Below, one piece after another: positions 13,907-14,084 of a DNA stretch of 14,084 bases. Both the position numbers and the translations under genes were made by a program. The stretch is from Chloroflexota bacterium (lineage in GTDB: Bacteria > Chloroflexota > Anaerolineae > Anaerolineales > Anaerolineaceae). Location: contig JAEYTI010000110.1 in the NCBI GenBank assembly GCA_023434145.1, positions 1 to 14,084 on the forward strand, read 5' to 3'. Numbering within the stretch: the first letter of the stretch is position 1; the number at the start of each line of letters is the position of its first letter. The notes below the pieces were generated by a model. It worked only from the letters and a program-made list of their open reading frames with translations, ran no database searches and was not told the DNA's origin.

Positions 13907-13929
13907 GGTCGTATAATCGATATACGACC
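13907..13929. promoter_or_regulatory. 23-bp palindromic operator containing a TATAAT
   Basis: GGTCGTATA and TATACGACC are perfect 9-bp arms around ATCGA. The left arm and centre contain an exact -10 box, TATAAT (13912-13917), with only a weak -35. A dimeric regulator bound here would block the promoter. The size and symmetry fit, for example, GntR/FadR-family operators, but no regulator gene is in the window. Confidence 0.6.
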
Positions 13930-13933
13930 GCCT

Positions 13934-13949
13934 TGTGATTCCTGTCACA
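13934..13949. promoter_or_regulatory. Perfect CRP-type binding site (TGTGA-N6-TCACA)
   Basis: TGTGATTCCTGTCACA matches the classical CRP/FNR-superfamily palindrome exactly, and symmetry extends to 7-bp arms (13932-13951). It lies downstream of the TATAAT at 13912 and about 60-75 bp before the ATG at 14011. It could repress the TATAAT promoter or activate a weaker downstream one. Whether this organism's CRP-like protein reads the E. coli motif is assumed. Confidence 0.55.
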
Positions 13950-14010
13950 AGCAAGAAATAGGAAGAAGGCGCGATTACATTCATGCTGGATTGCTGGCGC
14001 AGAGGTGGCA

Positions 14011-14084
14011 ATGGGATATAAACAAGTCGATGCGGCAGATCTGGCTGCATTAATAGAAATTTGCGGAGCCAGCAGGGTGCGCGC
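14011..14084 (+). CDS. N-terminal fragment, possible FAD-linked oxidase (GlcD-type)
   Basis: The ATG at 14011 opens a frame of 24 codons that runs off the window. AGAGGTGG lies just upstream as a ribosome site. The visible residues, MGYKQVDAADLAALIEICG followed by ASRVR, resemble the N-terminal lead of FAD-linked oxidases of the glycolate oxidase GlcD type (a helix, then Gly-x-x-x-Val before the FAD domain). Only this short stretch is seen, so the family call is tentative. Two dense palindromic control sites upstream suggest a regulated gene, which fits a catabolic oxidase. Confidence 0.5.
   Translation, partial: MGYKQVDAADLAALIEICGASRVR

Noticed and set aside
13841..14053. 70-codon plus-strand frame after prs
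   Set aside because: It spans both palindromic control sites, lacks a good ribosome site, and conflicts with the better-supported start at 14011.

Overview
The window looks like chromosomal DNA from a Chloroflexota bacterium, most likely of the Anaerolineae type. I infer this from three things: a membrane protein with long Thr-Pro-Thr stalk repeats, a secreted fibronectin-III-like protein ending in an aliphatic-Pro-Leu-Leu-Gln-Arg tail, and the overall gene style with moderately high G+C, GTG/TTG starts and strong GGAGG ribosome binding sites. No rRNA, tRNA, CRISPR, transposase or phage gene is visible. The placement rests on remembered family traits, not on a database search.

Layout, left to right. 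(1) A two-helix membrane protein with Thr/Pro-rich low-complexity stalks (+) converges on a pseudouridine-degradation pair, psuG and a PfkB kinase (-). A perfect 26-bp inverted repeat separates them and probably terminates transcription from both sides. (2) Upstream of the kinase lies a 40-bp-arm near-perfect palindrome, then a small gene (+) for a 69-residue CxxH/CxxC protein. That gene has an extended -10 promoter overlapped by a 9-bp-arm operator-like repeat, and its own terminator. (3) A secreted protein of about four fibronectin-III-like units (-) diverges from a two-gene unit (+). The first gene of that unit is uncharacterised with a ParB-like Asp-Gly-His-His-Lys motif, and it overlaps an EamA/DMT transporter gene by 8 bp. 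(4) A large minus-strand protein combines a C39-like cysteine-peptidase domain, an M23 metallopeptidase domain and four SH3b-like repeats, but shows no signal peptide. A four-helix membrane protein gene lies upstream on the same strand. (5) A divergent plus-strand operon encodes a coiled-coil protein with a GyrA-C-terminal-like beta-pinwheel, a short YegD-type Hsp70 ATPase, and a PRPP synthetase-like enzyme. The last two genes overlap by 11 bp. (6) After the operon come a 23-bp palindrome containing a TATAAT and a perfect CRP-type palindrome, followed by the first 24 codons of a gene whose N-terminus resembles FAD-linked (GlcD-type) oxidases.

Metabolic links. PsuK phosphorylates pseudouridine, and PsuG splits the product into uracil and ribose 5-phosphate. 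Ribose 5-phosphate is also the substrate of PRPP synthetase, although the two loci are about 10 kb apart and need not be co-regulated. The most novel-looking block is the pinwheel/Hsp70/PRPP-synthetase operon. It pairs a gyrase-like DNA-wrapping fold that lacks the gyrase catalytic part with a substrate-domain-less Hsp70, and its PRPP synthetase has an altered PRPP-binding loop.
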